From: Actinomadura sp. 7K507
Lineage (GTDB): Bacteria; Actinomycetota; Actinomycetes; Streptosporangiales; Streptosporangiaceae
Length of the DNA stretch: 34,002 nucleotides
Reading direction: 5' to 3'
Assembly (NCBI RefSeq): GCF_004348425.1
Contig: NZ_SMKK01000087.1
Location: 1 to 34,002 of the forward strand
A model generated the notes under the pieces. The model had not been told where the DNA came from and ran no database searches. It was given only the letters and a program-made list of their open reading frames with translations. The translations under genes and the position numbers were made by a program. Positions within the stretch are counted from its first letter, which is position 1; each line of letters starts with the position of its first letter. Positions 8,141-16,703 of this stretch are shown here, piece after piece.

Positions 8141-8542
8141 TCAGGCGCGTTCGAGCACGACCACGGGAATGTTCCGGGTCGTCTTCTGCTGGTACTCGTC
8201 GTACGCGGGCCAGACGGCGGCCATCTTCCGCCACAGCGCGGGCTTCTCCTCGGGCGTCGCGGTGCGTGCCCGCGCGGTGAACTTGTCTCCCTTCACCTGG
8301 ACCTTCACCTCCGGGTTCGCCCGGAGGTTCTCGTACCAGAGGGGGTTGTCGTCCGCGCCGCCCAAGGACGCCACGATCACGTACGCGTCGCCTTCGGGCT
8401 GGTAGATGAGCGGTGTCGTGCGCTCCTTCCCGCTGCGGCGCCCGGTCGTGGTCAGCAGCAGGGTGACGGTTCCCTGCCAGTCGTGCCCTACTTCGCCGTC
8501 GGTCTCCTGGTACCGCGCGACGTGCTCCTTACCGAACAGCAT
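8141..8542 (-). CDS. Deazaflavin (F420)-dependent nitroreductase family protein (133 aa)
   Basis: This small split-beta-barrel protein resembles mycobacterial Ddn. It has the GTVTLLLTTTGRRSGKERTTPLIY core, the segment YVIVASLGGADDNPLWYENLRANP that contacts F420, then VKVQVKGDKF and a C-terminal WRKMAAVWPAYDEYQQKT followed by a terminal strand. Length is typical. It likely reduces quinones or other acceptors with F420H2; the physiological substrate is unknown. Start: ATG at 8542, with AAGGAGAGG upstream. It is divergent from the thioesterase gene and shares a roughly 130-base promoter region with it. Confidence 0.9.
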   Translation of the reverse strand: MLFGKEHVARYQETDGEVGHDWQGTVTLLLTTTGRRSGKERTTPLIYQPEGDAYVIVASLGGADDNPLWYENLRANPEVKVQVKGDKFTARARTATPEEKPALWRKMAAVWPAYDEYQQKTTRNIPVVVLERA

Positions 8543-8671
8543 GGCCCTCTCCTTCGTCCAGGCTCAGCACCGGCCGCACCGTCCCGGCGCGGCCGTCTCC
8601 ATAACCTCCGAACCATGCATGCCCTTCCCCGCCGATCGCCTCTGATTCCGGACGTTCAATACCCTGGGCGG

Positions 8672-9145
8672 GTGGACGACGCGGCTGAGGTGGCGCGGCG
8701 ATGCGCCGAGACCATGTACGCACGGGACAAGGTGGCGCAGGACCTCGGGATGCGGATCACCGAGATCGCGCCTGGAACGGCACGGCTGCGGATGACGATC
8801 GGCGACACCATGGTGAACGGCCACGGCATCGCCCACGGCGGCTACGTGTTCCTTCTGGCCGACTCCGCGTTCGCCTACGCGTGCAACACCCATGACGCCG
8901 TGACGGTCGCGGCGTCCGCCGACGTCGTCTTCGTCGCGCCGGCCCGCACCGGGGACGTCCTGGAGGCGGCCGCCGTGGAACGCACCCGCTACGGCCGCAG
9001 CGGGATCTACGACGTGACGGTGCGCCGTGTCGTGGAGGGCCGCCGTGCCGCGGAGGGCGAGGCCGTGGACGGCGAGGTCGTGGCCGAGTTCCGCGGCGGA
9101 AGCCGCAGCCGCGACCAGCGCGTCCTCGACGGTCCCGGCTCCTAG
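8672..9145 (+). CDS. PaaI-like hotdog-fold thioesterase (157 aa)
   Basis: The central hotdog helix and catalytic region MVNGHGIAHGGYVFLLADSAFAYACN is nearly identical in form to PaaI/YdiI thioesterases: the Asn-Gly-HGG turn and the Asp in LADSA form the active site. Strands VAASADVVFVAP and GRSGIYDVTVRRV complete the fold. Expected reaction: hydrolysis of hydroxyphenylacetyl-CoA or related aryl- or acyl-CoA thioesters. I place the start at the GTG at 8672 (VDDAAEVARRC), matching family length; an in-frame ATG at 8618 would add 18 residues unlike the family. No other phenylacetate genes are nearby, so it may be a housekeeping proofreading esterase. Confidence 0.85.
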   Translation: MDDAAEVARRCAETMYARDKVAQDLGMRITEIAPGTARLRMTIGDTMVNGHGIAHGGYVFLLADSAFAYACNTHDAVTVAASADVVFVAPARTGDVLEAAAVERTRYGRSGIYDVTVRRVVEGRRAAEGEAVDGEVVAEFRGGSRSRDQRVLDGPGS

Positions 9146-9166
9146 ACCGTGAGACCGGGTCGCGGG

Positions 9167-10090
9167 TCAGAGGTCGTTGAGGATCCGGGTGAGCTGGTTC
9201 GGGGTGTCGTCGGGGCGCGCTGCGGTGATGCAGAGGTTGTTCATGGCGCGCATGTAGGTATCGACGTCCGTCGGCTTGTCGAGGTAGAGCGCGCTGGTGA
9301 GCTGCTCCAGGTAGACGACGTCGGACAGGCCGGGCTCGGCGAACCGCAGGATGGTGAAGGGGCCGCCCGCCGCGGCGTGCCCGCCCGCGCCGAACGGCAC
9401 GATCTGCAGGGTGACGTTGGGCAGCTCGGACGCCTCGATCAGGTGCTCGATCTGGCGCCGCATGACGTCGCGGCCGCCGAGCGGACGGCGGACGACCGCC
9501 TCGTCCACGACGGCCCACAAGGTCGGCGCGCCCGGCGAGGTGAACCGCTCCTGCCGGATCGTGCGGAGCTGCACCCGCCGCTCGACCTCGTCCTCGGCCG
9601 CGTCGGAGAATCCGAGCCGGACGACGGCGCGCGCGTAGTCCTCGGTCTGCAGCAGCCCGGGGACGAACTGCAGCTCGTAGGTGCGCAGGAGCGAGGCCGC
9701 CTCCTCCAAGCCGAGATACACCTCGAACCAGCTGGGGAGGACATCCCCGTACCGGTGCCACCATCCGGGGGTGTTGGCCTCCCTGGCCAGCTCCAGCAGC
9801 GGTGCGCGCTCGGCGGGGCCGGCGACGCCGTACAGGGTGAGCAGGTCGGCGACGTCGCGTTCCTTGAATCCGACCCGGCCGAGTTCCATCCTGCTGATTT
9901 TGGAATGCGAGCCGCGGATCTCGTAGCCCGCCTGCTCGGTGGAGATCCCGCATTCCTCCCGGAGGCGGCGCAGTTGTGCGCCGAGCAGAATGCGCAGGAC
10001 GGTCGGTCCGCCGCGGCGGGGATAATCGATCAGCCGTCCGGCCGGATCACCTTCGGACGGAGGTGTTGGGGCAGCTGAATCCTGGGACAA
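9167..10090 (-). CDS. XRE-family regulator with DUF5753-like effector domain (about 307 aa)
   Basis: A helix-turn-helix of Cro/CI type occupies about residues 35-95 (LGAQLRRLREECGIS, SHSKISRMELGR). It is followed by the conserved actinomycete module TPGWWHRYGDVLPSWFEVYLGLEEAA, FVPGLLQTEDYARAV and TLQIVPFGAGGHAA. Such proteins often pair with a small DUF397 protein, but I see none beside it. The start is uncertain: the frame has no ATG near the HTH. TTG at 10090 gives the right N-terminus and has GGTGA upstream; a TAACAT -10-like hexamer lies at 10142-10147. The family is linked to development and secondary metabolism. Confidence 0.85.
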   Translation of the reverse strand: MSQDSAAPTPPSEGDPAGRLIDYPRRGGPTVLRILLGAQLRRLREECGISTEQAGYEIRGSHSKISRMELGRVGFKERDVADLLTLYGVAGPAERAPLLELAREANTPGWWHRYGDVLPSWFEVYLGLEEAASLLRTYELQFVPGLLQTEDYARAVVRLGFSDAAEDEVERRVQLRTIRQERFTSPGAPTLWAVVDEAVVRRPLGGRDVMRRQIEHLIEASELPNVTLQIVPFGAGGHAAAGGPFTILRFAEPGLSDVVYLEQLTSALYLDKPTDVDTYMRAMNNLCITAARPDDTPNQLTRILNDL

Positions 10091-10662
10091 GGGGTCACCA
10101 GCCAGTCGACGGGTCTGCTCGGGGGTGAGTCGGCACCGCCCTATGTTAGAGGATGCCGACGGGTTTTTGGGAAGTATGAAAAACCCATCCGCCTGGAATC
10201 GTGCGGTACCGAGGTGAACGCACGCGAGGACCTGCCCCAGGGCCGGTGCGTACGGCCTGTGACCAGTGCGGTCGGTGGCCGGACCGCTGCGGAACGTGGC
10301 ACTGCGGTGACACCCGACACTGGCCGGGCGGTCATTTCCGTGGTGCCTGGGGCACCGTTGGCGTATGAATTGCCCGGTCTTCTCCAGCGGTTCGGACGAC
10401 CAATCCCGACCGGTCATTCCGCGCGACCGTCGTGTGACGCTCGCACAACGACCGTCCTCCATTTCGGTGAATTTCCGGGACATGCCGCCGCGCAGATCAT
10501 GCCAGAGCGCCCCGCCCCCCGGCCGCGCGGATTCCGGCCGCGTGATGAAGCTCTCGTCCGGCGCGGGTGTGGTCTGGGATGCGTCCGGCGTTGAGTGGTG
10601 AGAGAAGCGATCGGGCCCCACCGCTCACGAGGGGCGACCGCCACACCATGTATGGGGGAGTC
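10091..10662. other. Gene-free 570-base stretch with promoter regions
   Basis: No open frame here has convincing coding character. The plus-strand frame 10214-10594 has no recognisable domain and no ribosome site. The stretch holds the promoter side of the XRE gene (left) and of the HPF-like gene (right), plus the inverted repeat at 10158-10189. The portion 10340-10480 is somewhat less GC-rich than the surroundings, which suits promoter DNA. Confidence 0.4.
10158..10189. promoter_or_regulatory. Inverted repeat upstream of the XRE gene
   Basis: GACGGGTTTTT (10158-10168) and AAAAACCCATC (10179-10189) pair at ten of eleven positions around a ten-base spacer. It lies just upstream of the -10-like TAACAT for the XRE gene and would cover the -35 region, so autoregulation by the XRE protein is plausible. 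Confidence 0.45.
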
Positions 10663-10971
10663 ATGAACGCGACACGGGAACGACCAGAGGTCCGGTTCCT
10701 GACCTCGGGTGATGTCACGGCGCACGAGCGCTCGGCGGCGGAACGCGCCGTCCGGACCGCGCTGAAGGGCGCCGAGGGCGTCACCTCCGTCCAGGTCACG
10801 CTGAGCGTCGTGGCCGACGCGTCGCTGCCGCGCCCGGCGCTGGCCCAGGCCGTCGCCGACATCGACGGCCGCCGCGTGCGCGCCCAGGCCGCCGCACCGC
10901 GCATCGACGAGGCCATCGACATGCTCCGCGAGCGTCTGGCGATCCGGACGTCCTCACTCCGGGCGAGCTGA
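10663..10971 (+). CDS. Small HPF/RaiA-like ribosome-associated protein (102 aa)
   Basis: The protein begins RPEVRFLTSGDVTAHERSAA, has beta strands VTSVQVTLSVV and RRVRAQAAAPRIDEAIDML, and ends with a short helix. The strand order and the closing pattern (variable strand, then an ID-AID-L helix) match the sigma-54 modulation/S30EA fold of hibernation factors, although identity to any specific member cannot be measured here. It lacks the long C-terminal dimerisation domain of long HPF. Start: ATG at 10663, with a strong GGGGGAG six bases upstream. If the fold is right it would bind the small ribosomal subunit under stress. It is monocistronic and ends at a shared terminator. Confidence 0.6.
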   Translation: MNATRERPEVRFLTSGDVTAHERSAAERAVRTALKGAEGVTSVQVTLSVVADASLPRPALAQAVADIDGRRVRAQAAAPRIDEAIDMLRERLAIRTSSLRAS

Positions 10972-10993
10972 GAACGAGCCGCGCATGGTCGAA

Positions 10994-11022
10994 CGGCGGC
11001 GCCCCGCACGGGGACGCCGCCG
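10994..11022. terminator. Bidirectional hairpin between convergent genes
   Basis: CGGCGGCGCCCCG (10994-11006) pairs with CGGGGACGCCGCCG (11009-11022) with one bulged A. It lies between the plus-strand HPF-like gene (ends 10971) and the minus-strand ABC permease (ends 11042), and serves both directions. No U-tract. Confidence 0.6.
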
Positions 11023-11041
11023 CTCGTCCCCCGGGGCCCGG

Positions 11042-11821
11042 TCAGGCGTCCCGGCGAGTGAGCGCGAACGCGGCGAACCCCAGCGGTACGAGCGCGTACG
11101 CCGCCATCATGGCCGCCGCCGCGCCCGGCGACAGCAGATCGCCGTAGACGGAATCGTCCGCACCGAGCCCTGCGGCCTGGGCGGGCAGAGCCCCGGGCAC
11201 CACCGACCCGATCCGCTCGCTCCACGGCTCCGGCAGCTGGAAGACCAGCAACGGCAGGATGTGCCACAGGAAGACGACCGAGACGAGCGCCCCGGCCGTC
11301 GACCGCAGCAGCACGCCCAGCGCCAGGCCGAGCAGCGCGAACATCGGCACCGACGTCCCTGAGATGGCGAAGCTCGGCAACTCCTGCGCGATGGACGTGC
11401 CCTGATCCGGGAACGCCCGGTCGCCGACCACGAGCCGCGTCCCGAGGAACGAGCCGATCGTCACGACCTCCCCCGCGACGAGGGCGACCGTCCCGATCAC
11501 CGCCGCCTTGGCCGCGAGGACCGTCCGGCGGCGGGGGAGCACCGCGAACGTGGTCCGGATCATGCCGGTGCGGTACTCGGACGTGACGGACAGGACGCCG
11601 AGCACCCCCAGGCAGAGCCCCGCGCCCCACCCGCCGAGCTCCTGCAGCGGGCGCAGCAGCAGGTCCTCGCGGCGCTCGTCGGACAGACCGTCCCATACGT
11701 GGGCCATCTGGAACGCCAGCAGCAGGACGACCAGGACGAACGCGGCCGTCGCCGCGAGAACCCAGTAGGTCGAGCGGACCGAGCGCAGCTTCCACCATTC
11801 GGCCGCGAGCGCGTCGGTCAC
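11042..11821 (-). CDS. ABC-2 type transporter permease (259 aa)
   Basis: This integral membrane protein has about six hydrophobic segments: STYWVLAATAAFVLVVLLLAF, then the helices starting GAGLCLGVLGVL, VIGTVALVAGEVV, MFALLGLALGVLL, ALVSVVFLWHILP and AYALVPLGFAAFAL. The segment SEYRTGMIRTTFAVLPRR between helices 2 and 3 is characteristic of actinomycete ABC-2 permeases. The start is GTG at 11821, overlapping the ATPase stop by four bases (GTGA); a second GTG directly before it (11824) is equally possible. It works with the adjacent ATPase as a drug- or lipid-type exporter. The nearby two-component pair on the other strand may control it. Confidence 0.85.
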   Translation of the reverse strand: MTDALAAEWWKLRSVRSTYWVLAATAAFVLVVLLLAFQMAHVWDGLSDERREDLLLRPLQELGGWGAGLCLGVLGVLSVTSEYRTGMIRTTFAVLPRRRTVLAAKAAVIGTVALVAGEVVTIGSFLGTRLVVGDRAFPDQGTSIAQELPSFAISGTSVPMFALLGLALGVLLRSTAGALVSVVFLWHILPLLVFQLPEPWSERIGSVVPGALPAQAAGLGADDSVYGDLLSPGAAAAMMAAYALVPLGFAAFALTRRDA

Positions 11822-12759
11822 CACATCCCGCCTTCCCGAGCGAGCCGGCCTGCTTGCTCTGGGCGCGCCCCGAACTCGGCGCTGCCGGCGGTCAGCTCCA
11901 TGTAGGCGTCCTCCAGCGAGGCGCTCCGCGGCGTCACCCCGTACAGCGGGATGCCCTTCTCCGCGGCCATGTCGCCGATGGCGGCGACATCCAGCCCGGT
12001 GACCACCAGGGTGCCGCCGGGCACGCACTCGACACCGCCTCCCGCCGCGGCGAGCACCGCGGTCAGGTCGGCCGGACGCGGGGAACGGACGAGGATCCCG
12101 CGTTCGAACCGGTCCGCCAGCTCCCGCACCGACGTGTCGGCGATCAGCCGCCCCCGCCCGATGATGATCAACCGGTCGGCGGTCAGCTCCATCTCGCTCA
12201 TCAGATGGCTGGAGACCAGCACGGTCCGCCCCTCGGCGGCCAGTGCCCGCGTCAGCTCCCGGATCCAGCGGACGCCGTCCGGGTCCAGCCCGTTCACCGG
12301 CTCGTCGAACATGAGCACCCCCGGATCGCCCAGCAGCGCCCCCGCGATCCCGAGCCGCTGCCTCATCCCGAGCGAGAACCCGCCGACCCGCTTGCGCGCC
12401 ACCCCGGCCAGGCCCACCTGCTCCAGGACCTCCGTCACGCGCCGTGCCGCGATCCCGTTGCTGCGCGCCAGCCAGCCCAGATGGTCGAACGCCCGGCGTC
12501 CCCCGTGCACGGCGGACGCGTCCAGCAACGCCCCCACCTCCCGCATCGGCCGCCGCAGCGCCGGGTACCGGCCCCCGTTCACCAGCGCCTCGCCGGACGC
12601 CGCCGCGTCCAGGCCCAGCAGGATGCGCATCGTCGTCGACTTCCCGGCCCCGTTCGGCCCGAGGAACCCGGTCACCGCGCCCGGCCTCACCGCGAACGAC
12701 AGGCGGTCCACCGCGGTCGTCGCGCCGTAGCGCTTGGTCAGCTCACGTACCTCGATCAT
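11818..12759 (-). CDS. ABC exporter ATP-binding subunit (313 aa)
   Basis: The nucleotide-binding domain is complete: Walker A GPNGAGKST (about 34-42), signature FSLGMRQRLGIAGAL, Walker B VLMFDEP and an H-loop in VLVSSHLMSE. The C-terminal 90 residues (RGILVRSPRPADLTAVL and following) form the accessory domain of DrrA/CcmA-type exporters. Start: ATG at 12759 with only a weak site (GGACGG). It is the first gene of a two-gene exporter operon with the permease, and is divergent from the histidine kinase across about 160 bases. The substrate is unknown; homologues export drugs or envelope compounds. Confidence 0.92.
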   Translation of the reverse strand: MIEVRELTKRYGATTAVDRLSFAVRPGAVTGFLGPNGAGKSTTMRILLGLDAAASGEALVNGGRYPALRRPMREVGALLDASAVHGGRRAFDHLGWLARSNGIAARRVTEVLEQVGLAGVARKRVGGFSLGMRQRLGIAGALLGDPGVLMFDEPVNGLDPDGVRWIRELTRALAAEGRTVLVSSHLMSEMELTADRLIIIGRGRLIADTSVRELADRFERGILVRSPRPADLTAVLAAAGGGVECVPGGTLVVTGLDVAAIGDMAAEKGIPLYGVTPRSASLEDAYMELTAGSAEFGARPEQAGRLAREGGMW

Positions 12760-12917
12760 GCGTCGACCGTCCTACGGGACGGCCCCTCCGCACATCGGAA
12801 CCCGGTCGGGAGCCCCGCGTGCGACCGTGCTCCGAGACCACCGCGACGCCTCCGCCCCAGGTATGACGCCCGCCGGCACGAGGCGCCCGCCCCGATCGGC
12901 CCGCTACCTTCGATGAC

Positions 12918-14057
12918 GTGGAAGATCCCGCGGTGCGCTCCCCGCTCCTCAGACGGCTCGGCCGGCGCCGCCTGATCGGGCTGGACGCCGGGGCCGCGGT
13001 CCTCTACACGCTCGGTCTGCTGGTCCTGCCCCACGACACCGGCGTCTCGGCGGCCCTCGCAGTGCCGCTCGCCGCCGCGACCGGGCTGCCGCTCGCGGTC
13101 CGGCGCCTGTGGCCCGTCCCCGCCTTCCTCGCCGTCCTTTGCGCCTCCACCCTGACGCTCCTCCTCGGCCTGCCCTGGGACTCCTTCGCCGGCGCGGCCT
13201 TCGCCCTCTACATCGTCGCGATCACCCGCGGCCGCCGCCGCTGGGTACCGACGCCGCTGATCGGCGCGGTCAGCGGCGTCGTCATCCTCGCCGGCGCGAT
13301 CGCCGGCCCCGTGAACTGGCAGGCCGAATTCACCGGACGGCTGCTGCTCGGCCTCGCCGTCCTCGGCGCGTCCTGGGCCCTCGGCCGCGTCGTCCGCGAG
13401 CGCCGCGCGGACACGGCCCGCTCCGCCCGGCAGCTCGCCGACCGGGCGGTTTCGGACGAACGGCTCCGCATCGCCCGCGAACTCCACGACGTCGTCGCGC
13501 ACAGCATGAGCCTGATCGCCGTCAAGGCCGGCGTCGCCGTCCACGTCGCCGAGGCCCGCCCCCAGGAGGCCCTCGACGCCCTCCGCGTCATCGAGACGAC
13601 GAGCCGCGGCTCCCTGGCCGAGATGCGCCACCTCCTGGGCGTGCTGCGGACTGGCGGCGCCGACACCGCCCTCACCCCGTCCCCGGGCCTGGCCGACCTG
13701 ACCGGACTCGCCGAACGGGCCGCCATGGCCGGCGTCCACGTCGACCTGGAGGTGGACACAGGAGAACTCCCCGAAGGCGTCGCCCTCTCCGCCTACCGCA
13801 TCGTCCAGGAGGCGGTCACCAACGTCGTCAAGCATGCCGCCCCCGCCCGCTGCCTCGTCCGCCTCCAGGCCGACGGGTTCCGCGTGCGCATCGACGTCAC
13901 CGACGACGGCCCCGGCGTGCGCGTCCTTCCCGGAGGAGGCGGGCACGGGCTCATCGGCATGCGGGAACGCGTCATGATGTACGGCGGCGACTTCACCGCC
14001 GGACCTCGTCCCGAAGGCGGTTTCGCCGTCTCGGCCGCCTTCCCGTACGAACCCTAG
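12918..14057 (+). CDS. NarL-type sensor histidine kinase (379 aa)
   Basis: The N-terminus (about 18-155) has four to five membrane helices, with little outside the membrane to bind ligand. The HisKA_3 dimerisation helix carries the phospho-accepting His190 in RIARELHDVVAHSMSLI. The ATPase domain has VQEAVTNVVKHA (N box), VTDDGPGV (G1) and GGHGLIGMRERV (G2). The start is GTG at 12918. The response regulator follows seven bases after the stop. Such pairs commonly sit beside ABC exporters and sense membrane stress or the exported compound, here probably the divergent exporter at 11042-12759. Confidence 0.92.
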   Translation: MEDPAVRSPLLRRLGRRRLIGLDAGAAVLYTLGLLVLPHDTGVSAALAVPLAAATGLPLAVRRLWPVPAFLAVLCASTLTLLLGLPWDSFAGAAFALYIVAITRGRRRWVPTPLIGAVSGVVILAGAIAGPVNWQAEFTGRLLLGLAVLGASWALGRVVRERRADTARSARQLADRAVSDERLRIARELHDVVAHSMSLIAVKAGVAVHVAEARPQEALDALRVIETTSRGSLAEMRHLLGVLRTGGADTALTPSPGLADLTGLAERAAMAGVHVDLEVDTGELPEGVALSAYRIVQEAVTNVVKHAAPARCLVRLQADGFRVRIDVTDDGPGVRVLPGGGGHGLIGMRERVMMYGGDFTAGPRPEGGFAVSAAFPYEP

Positions 14058-14064
14058 GAAGCCC

Positions 14065-14721
14065 GTGGAACTGCGCGTTCTCGTCGCCGACGACCAGGCC
14101 CTGCTGCGCGGCAGCTTCCGCGTCCTCATCGACACCGCGCCCGGCCTGCGCACCGTCGGCGAGGCCGGCACCGGCGCCGAGGCCGTCGAACTGGCCGGAC
14201 GCGAACGCCCCGACCTCGTCCTCATGGACGTCCGGATGCCCGAGATGGACGGCATCGAGGCGACCCGGCGGATCTGCCGCGACCTCCCCGGCGTCCGCGT
14301 CCTGATCCTCACGACCTTCGACCTGGACTCCTACGTCTACTCGGCGCTGCGGGCGGGGGCCAGCGGCTTCCTGCTCAAGGACACCCCGCCCGCCGACCTG
14401 CTGTCGGCGATCCAGGTCGTCGCCTCCGGCGAGTCCCTGCTCGCGCCCTCCGTGACCCGGCGCCTGATCACCGAGTTCGTCCGGCGCCCCGGGCCCGTCC
14501 AGCCCCCGCCCCCCGGCCTGGACGGCGTCACCGACCGCGAGCGCGAGGTCCTCGCCCTCATCGCCCGCGGCCTGTCCAACACCGAACTCGCCGAGCACCT
14601 CCACCTGAGCCCCGCCACGGTCAAGACCCACATCGGCCACCTGCTCGCCAAACTCCACGCCCGCGACCGGGCCCAGCTCGTCATCGCCGCGTACGAGACC
14701 GGCCTCGTCCGCCCCCGCTGA
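14065..14721 (+). CDS. NarL/LuxR-type response regulator (218 aa)
   Basis: The receiver domain has the acidic pair in VADDQ, the phosphorylated Asp55 in LVLMDVRMPEMDG, the switch Thr in ILTTFD and the conserved lysine in GFLLKDTPP. The LuxR helix-turn-helix at the C-terminus reads LTDREREVLALIARGLSN-like (here GVTDREREVLALIARG), followed by HLSPATVKTHIGHLLAKL. Start: GTG at 14065, seven bases after the kinase stop, so they form an operon. Its likely target is the divergent ABC exporter promoter region 12760-12917. Confidence 0.93.
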   Translation: MELRVLVADDQALLRGSFRVLIDTAPGLRTVGEAGTGAEAVELAGRERPDLVLMDVRMPEMDGIEATRRICRDLPGVRVLILTTFDLDSYVYSALRAGASGFLLKDTPPADLLSAIQVVASGESLLAPSVTRRLITEFVRRPGPVQPPPPGLDGVTDREREVLALIARGLSNTELAEHLHLSPATVKTHIGHLLAKLHARDRAQLVIAAYETGLVRPR

Positions 14722-14841
14722 CCCCCGCCGCGGGACCCGCCCGCGTGCGGGCTCGCGCCATCGCACGACCGAGTGGCGTCCCAGGACGCGGCAGGGGCGG
14801 TCACGACCGGAGGGAACGCGGGCAACCAGCGGTTGGAATGT

Positions 14842-15738
14842 TCACAGGAGGGCGGGTGCGAGGCGCTCGAACTGGTCGGCGGACGATGCCAGGTCCGGGG
14901 TGAACACGGAGACGCACACATGGTCGGCGCCCGCGTCGAGGTGGTCCTGGATCCTCGTCCGGATGGCGGTTTCGTCGCCCCAGTTGAAACAGGCGTCGAC
15001 GACCTCGTCCGATCCGCCGCCGGCCAGGTCGGCGTCCCCGTAGCCCAGGCTCTGGAGCGATCGGGTGTACGGCGAGCCGGGCATGCCGAGTATCTGCGTC
15101 TGCCGTGCGATCCCGCGCGCCGTCTCCGGGTCCGTCTCAAGGATCGCGGTCTGCATGACGACGAGGAGCTTGTCCGGGCCGAGCCGCTCCCTGGCGGACC
15201 TGGTGTGCTCGACGGGCATCATGGCGGGCAGGGCGCCGTCGGCCTTCTCCCGAGCCAAGCCCTGCATCTTCGGCCCCAGCGCCGCCAGGAGCCGGGGGAA
15301 GGGCACCTCGGGTACGGGCGCGGCGTCCACCGCGGCGTCCATCCCGTCGAGGTACTCGCGCGTCCGGGCCATGGGGCTCGTCCACTTCTGCCCGCTCTGC
15401 TCGACGACCGCGCCCATGCTGACGCCCACCCCGAGCGCGAACCGTCCCGGATGGGCGTCGGCCAGCACCGAGGCCGCGCCCTGCATGGTGGCGGGATGCC
15501 GTGCCCACAGGTTCGCGATCGCCGATCCGAGGACGATCCGCTCGGTCGCGGACGCCAGCACGCTCAACTGCGTGAACACCTCCCGGCCCCCGATGGCCTC
15601 GTTCACCCAGATCGAGCCGTAGCCGGCCTCCTCCACACGCCCGGCCGCGCGCCGCCACTCATCCGCGGGAGCGATCGGCGTCATGAGGCCGGCTCCGATC
15701 CGGCCGAGCCTCTTCCTCGCCTCGTCCACCGCCGTCAT
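14842..15738 (-). CDS. LLM-class F420-dependent oxidoreductase (298 aa)
   Basis: A TIM-barrel of the bacterial luciferase-like family. GYGSIWVNEAIGG, VLGSAIANLWARHPATMQGAA, GRFALGVGVS and the C-terminal GADHVCVSVF match the F420-binding barrel. Length is typical. Start: ATG at 15738 with AGGAGGGCC upstream. It is divergent from the TetR gene, and an inverted repeat lies between them, so the TetR protein very likely represses it. The substrate is unknown. Confidence 0.9.
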   Translation of the reverse strand: MTAVDEARKRLGRIGAGLMTPIAPADEWRRAAGRVEEAGYGSIWVNEAIGGREVFTQLSVLASATERIVLGSAIANLWARHPATMQGAASVLADAHPGRFALGVGVSMGAVVEQSGQKWTSPMARTREYLDGMDAAVDAAPVPEVPFPRLLAALGPKMQGLAREKADGALPAMMPVEHTRSARERLGPDKLLVVMQTAILETDPETARGIARQTQILGMPGSPYTRSLQSLGYGDADLAGGGSDEVVDACFNWGDETAIRTRIQDHLDAGADHVCVSVFTPDLASSADQFERLAPALL

Positions 15739-15759
15739 CGGCCCTCCTATATTTGGAAC

Positions 15760-15782
15760 GTACAATCCGCTTAGGACAGTAC
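15760..15782. promoter_or_regulatory. Probable TetR operator
   Basis: GTACAATCC (15760-15768) and GGACAGTAC (15774-15782) form an imperfect inverted repeat, matching at seven of nine positions around a five-base spacer. It lies between the divergent LLM oxidoreductase and TetR genes, and size and symmetry suit a TetR dimer. Confidence 0.55.
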
Positions 15783-15819
15783 CGGAACGCACGACCCGTT
15801 TGTCAACGAAGGAGATCCC

Positions 15820-16521
15820 GTGAGCGGCCAGCCGCAGCGCGCCGACGCCCGCCGGAACCGCGACCGCATCCTCCAGGCCGCGTTCGAGGCGTTCGCCGCG
15901 GACGGCCGCCTGGTCCCGCTCGACGACATCGCCCGCCGCGCCGGCGTCGGAGCCGGGACGGTCTACCGCAACTTCCCCACCAAGGAGGCCTTGTTCCAGG
16001 CCGTGGTCGCCGACCGCATCGACCGCATCGTGGAGGAGGCGCACGCCCTTCAGGACGCGGACGACCCGGCGGACGCCTTCTACGGCTTCCTCATGTCGAG
16101 CGTCGAGCGCGCGATGTCCAACCACGCCATCTGCGACGCGCTCGCCGTGGACGTGGGAGGTTTCGACACCAAGAACCAGGACCAGGAATTCACACGCGCC
16201 CTCGATGTCCTGCTCCGCCGAGCCCAGGACGCCGGTGCGGTACGTCCTGACGTGACCGTCCAGGAGGTCCGGACACTCATGGTCGGCTGCATGCTCATGG
16301 AACGCCTCCGCCGCCCTCTGGGCCGGCCCGGCCGCATGACCGCCCTGGCCTGCGACGCACTCCGTCCCGCAACGAAACGCAACGAAAGTGCGTCGCGTAA
16401 CGAAACCCGGTGCGCGGTCTGCGCGACGCCCCTGGTCCCGGCCCCCACCGGCCGCCCGGCCCGCTTCTGCAGCCCGTCCTGCCGCCAGAAGGCCCACCGC
16501 CGCCGCACGAAACCCAACTGA
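15820..16521 (+). CDS. TetR-family regulator with C-terminal zinc finger (233 aa)
   Basis: The N-terminal TetR helix-turn-helix is clear: NRDRILQAAFEAFA, then LDDIARRAGVGAGTVYRNF (about 33-52) and PTKEALFQAVV. Residues 60-182 form the usual helical ligand-binding domain. Beyond it, residues 198-221 form an added zinc-binding module with Cys198, Cys201, Cys217 and Cys221 (CAVC, FCSPSC) and a basic tail, CRQKAHRRR. The junction is marked by three copies of AACGAAA in the DNA (16371-16405). Start: GTG at 15820 with GAAGGAG upstream. Its likely target is the divergent LLM oxidoreductase gene. Confidence 0.9.
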   Translation: MSGQPQRADARRNRDRILQAAFEAFAADGRLVPLDDIARRAGVGAGTVYRNFPTKEALFQAVVADRIDRIVEEAHALQDADDPADAFYGFLMSSVERAMSNHAICDALAVDVGGFDTKNQDQEFTRALDVLLRRAQDAGAVRPDVTVQEVRTLMVGCMLMERLRRPLGRPGRMTALACDALRPATKRNESASRNETRCAVCATPLVPAPTGRPARFCSPSCRQKAHRRRTKPN

Positions 16522-16640
16522 ACCCGCCCCGGACGGAGTCCAAAGCCCAGACCGGAACCTCCGCGCAGCCCCCGGACCCCCGGGGGGCTCCTCACCGTCG
16601 GCTTGCGCCGGTCCCTTGATGCCGGGGATTCGGATTCGGT

Positions 16641-16670
16641 GTATCGCGGGCGTATCGAAATCCGCATACG
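16641..16670 (+). promoter_or_regulatory. 11-bp direct repeat before the vanY-like gene
   Basis: GTATCG occurs at 16641-16646 and 16652-16657, 11 bases apart, followed by CATACG at 16665-16670. OmpR/PhoB-family regulators bind such 11-bp direct repeats. It lies about 35-60 bases before the first gene of the van-like operon, and a comparable repeat lies before the response-regulator gene, which fits control by that regulator. Confidence 0.5.
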
Positions 16671-16703
16671 CCGCCGCAACGGCCGTCCGTTTTCAGTGGA
16701 GGC

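Noticed and set aside
10214..10594. Possible small gene between the XRE and HPF-like genes
   Set aside because: No ribosome site, no domain, and no resemblance to the DUF397 proteins that often accompany XRE-DUF5753 genes.
12756..14312. Long minus-strand frame opposite the histidine kinase and regulator
   Set aside because: The plus strand encodes complete two-component proteins; the antisense product is a Gly/Asp/Glu-rich string without a domain.
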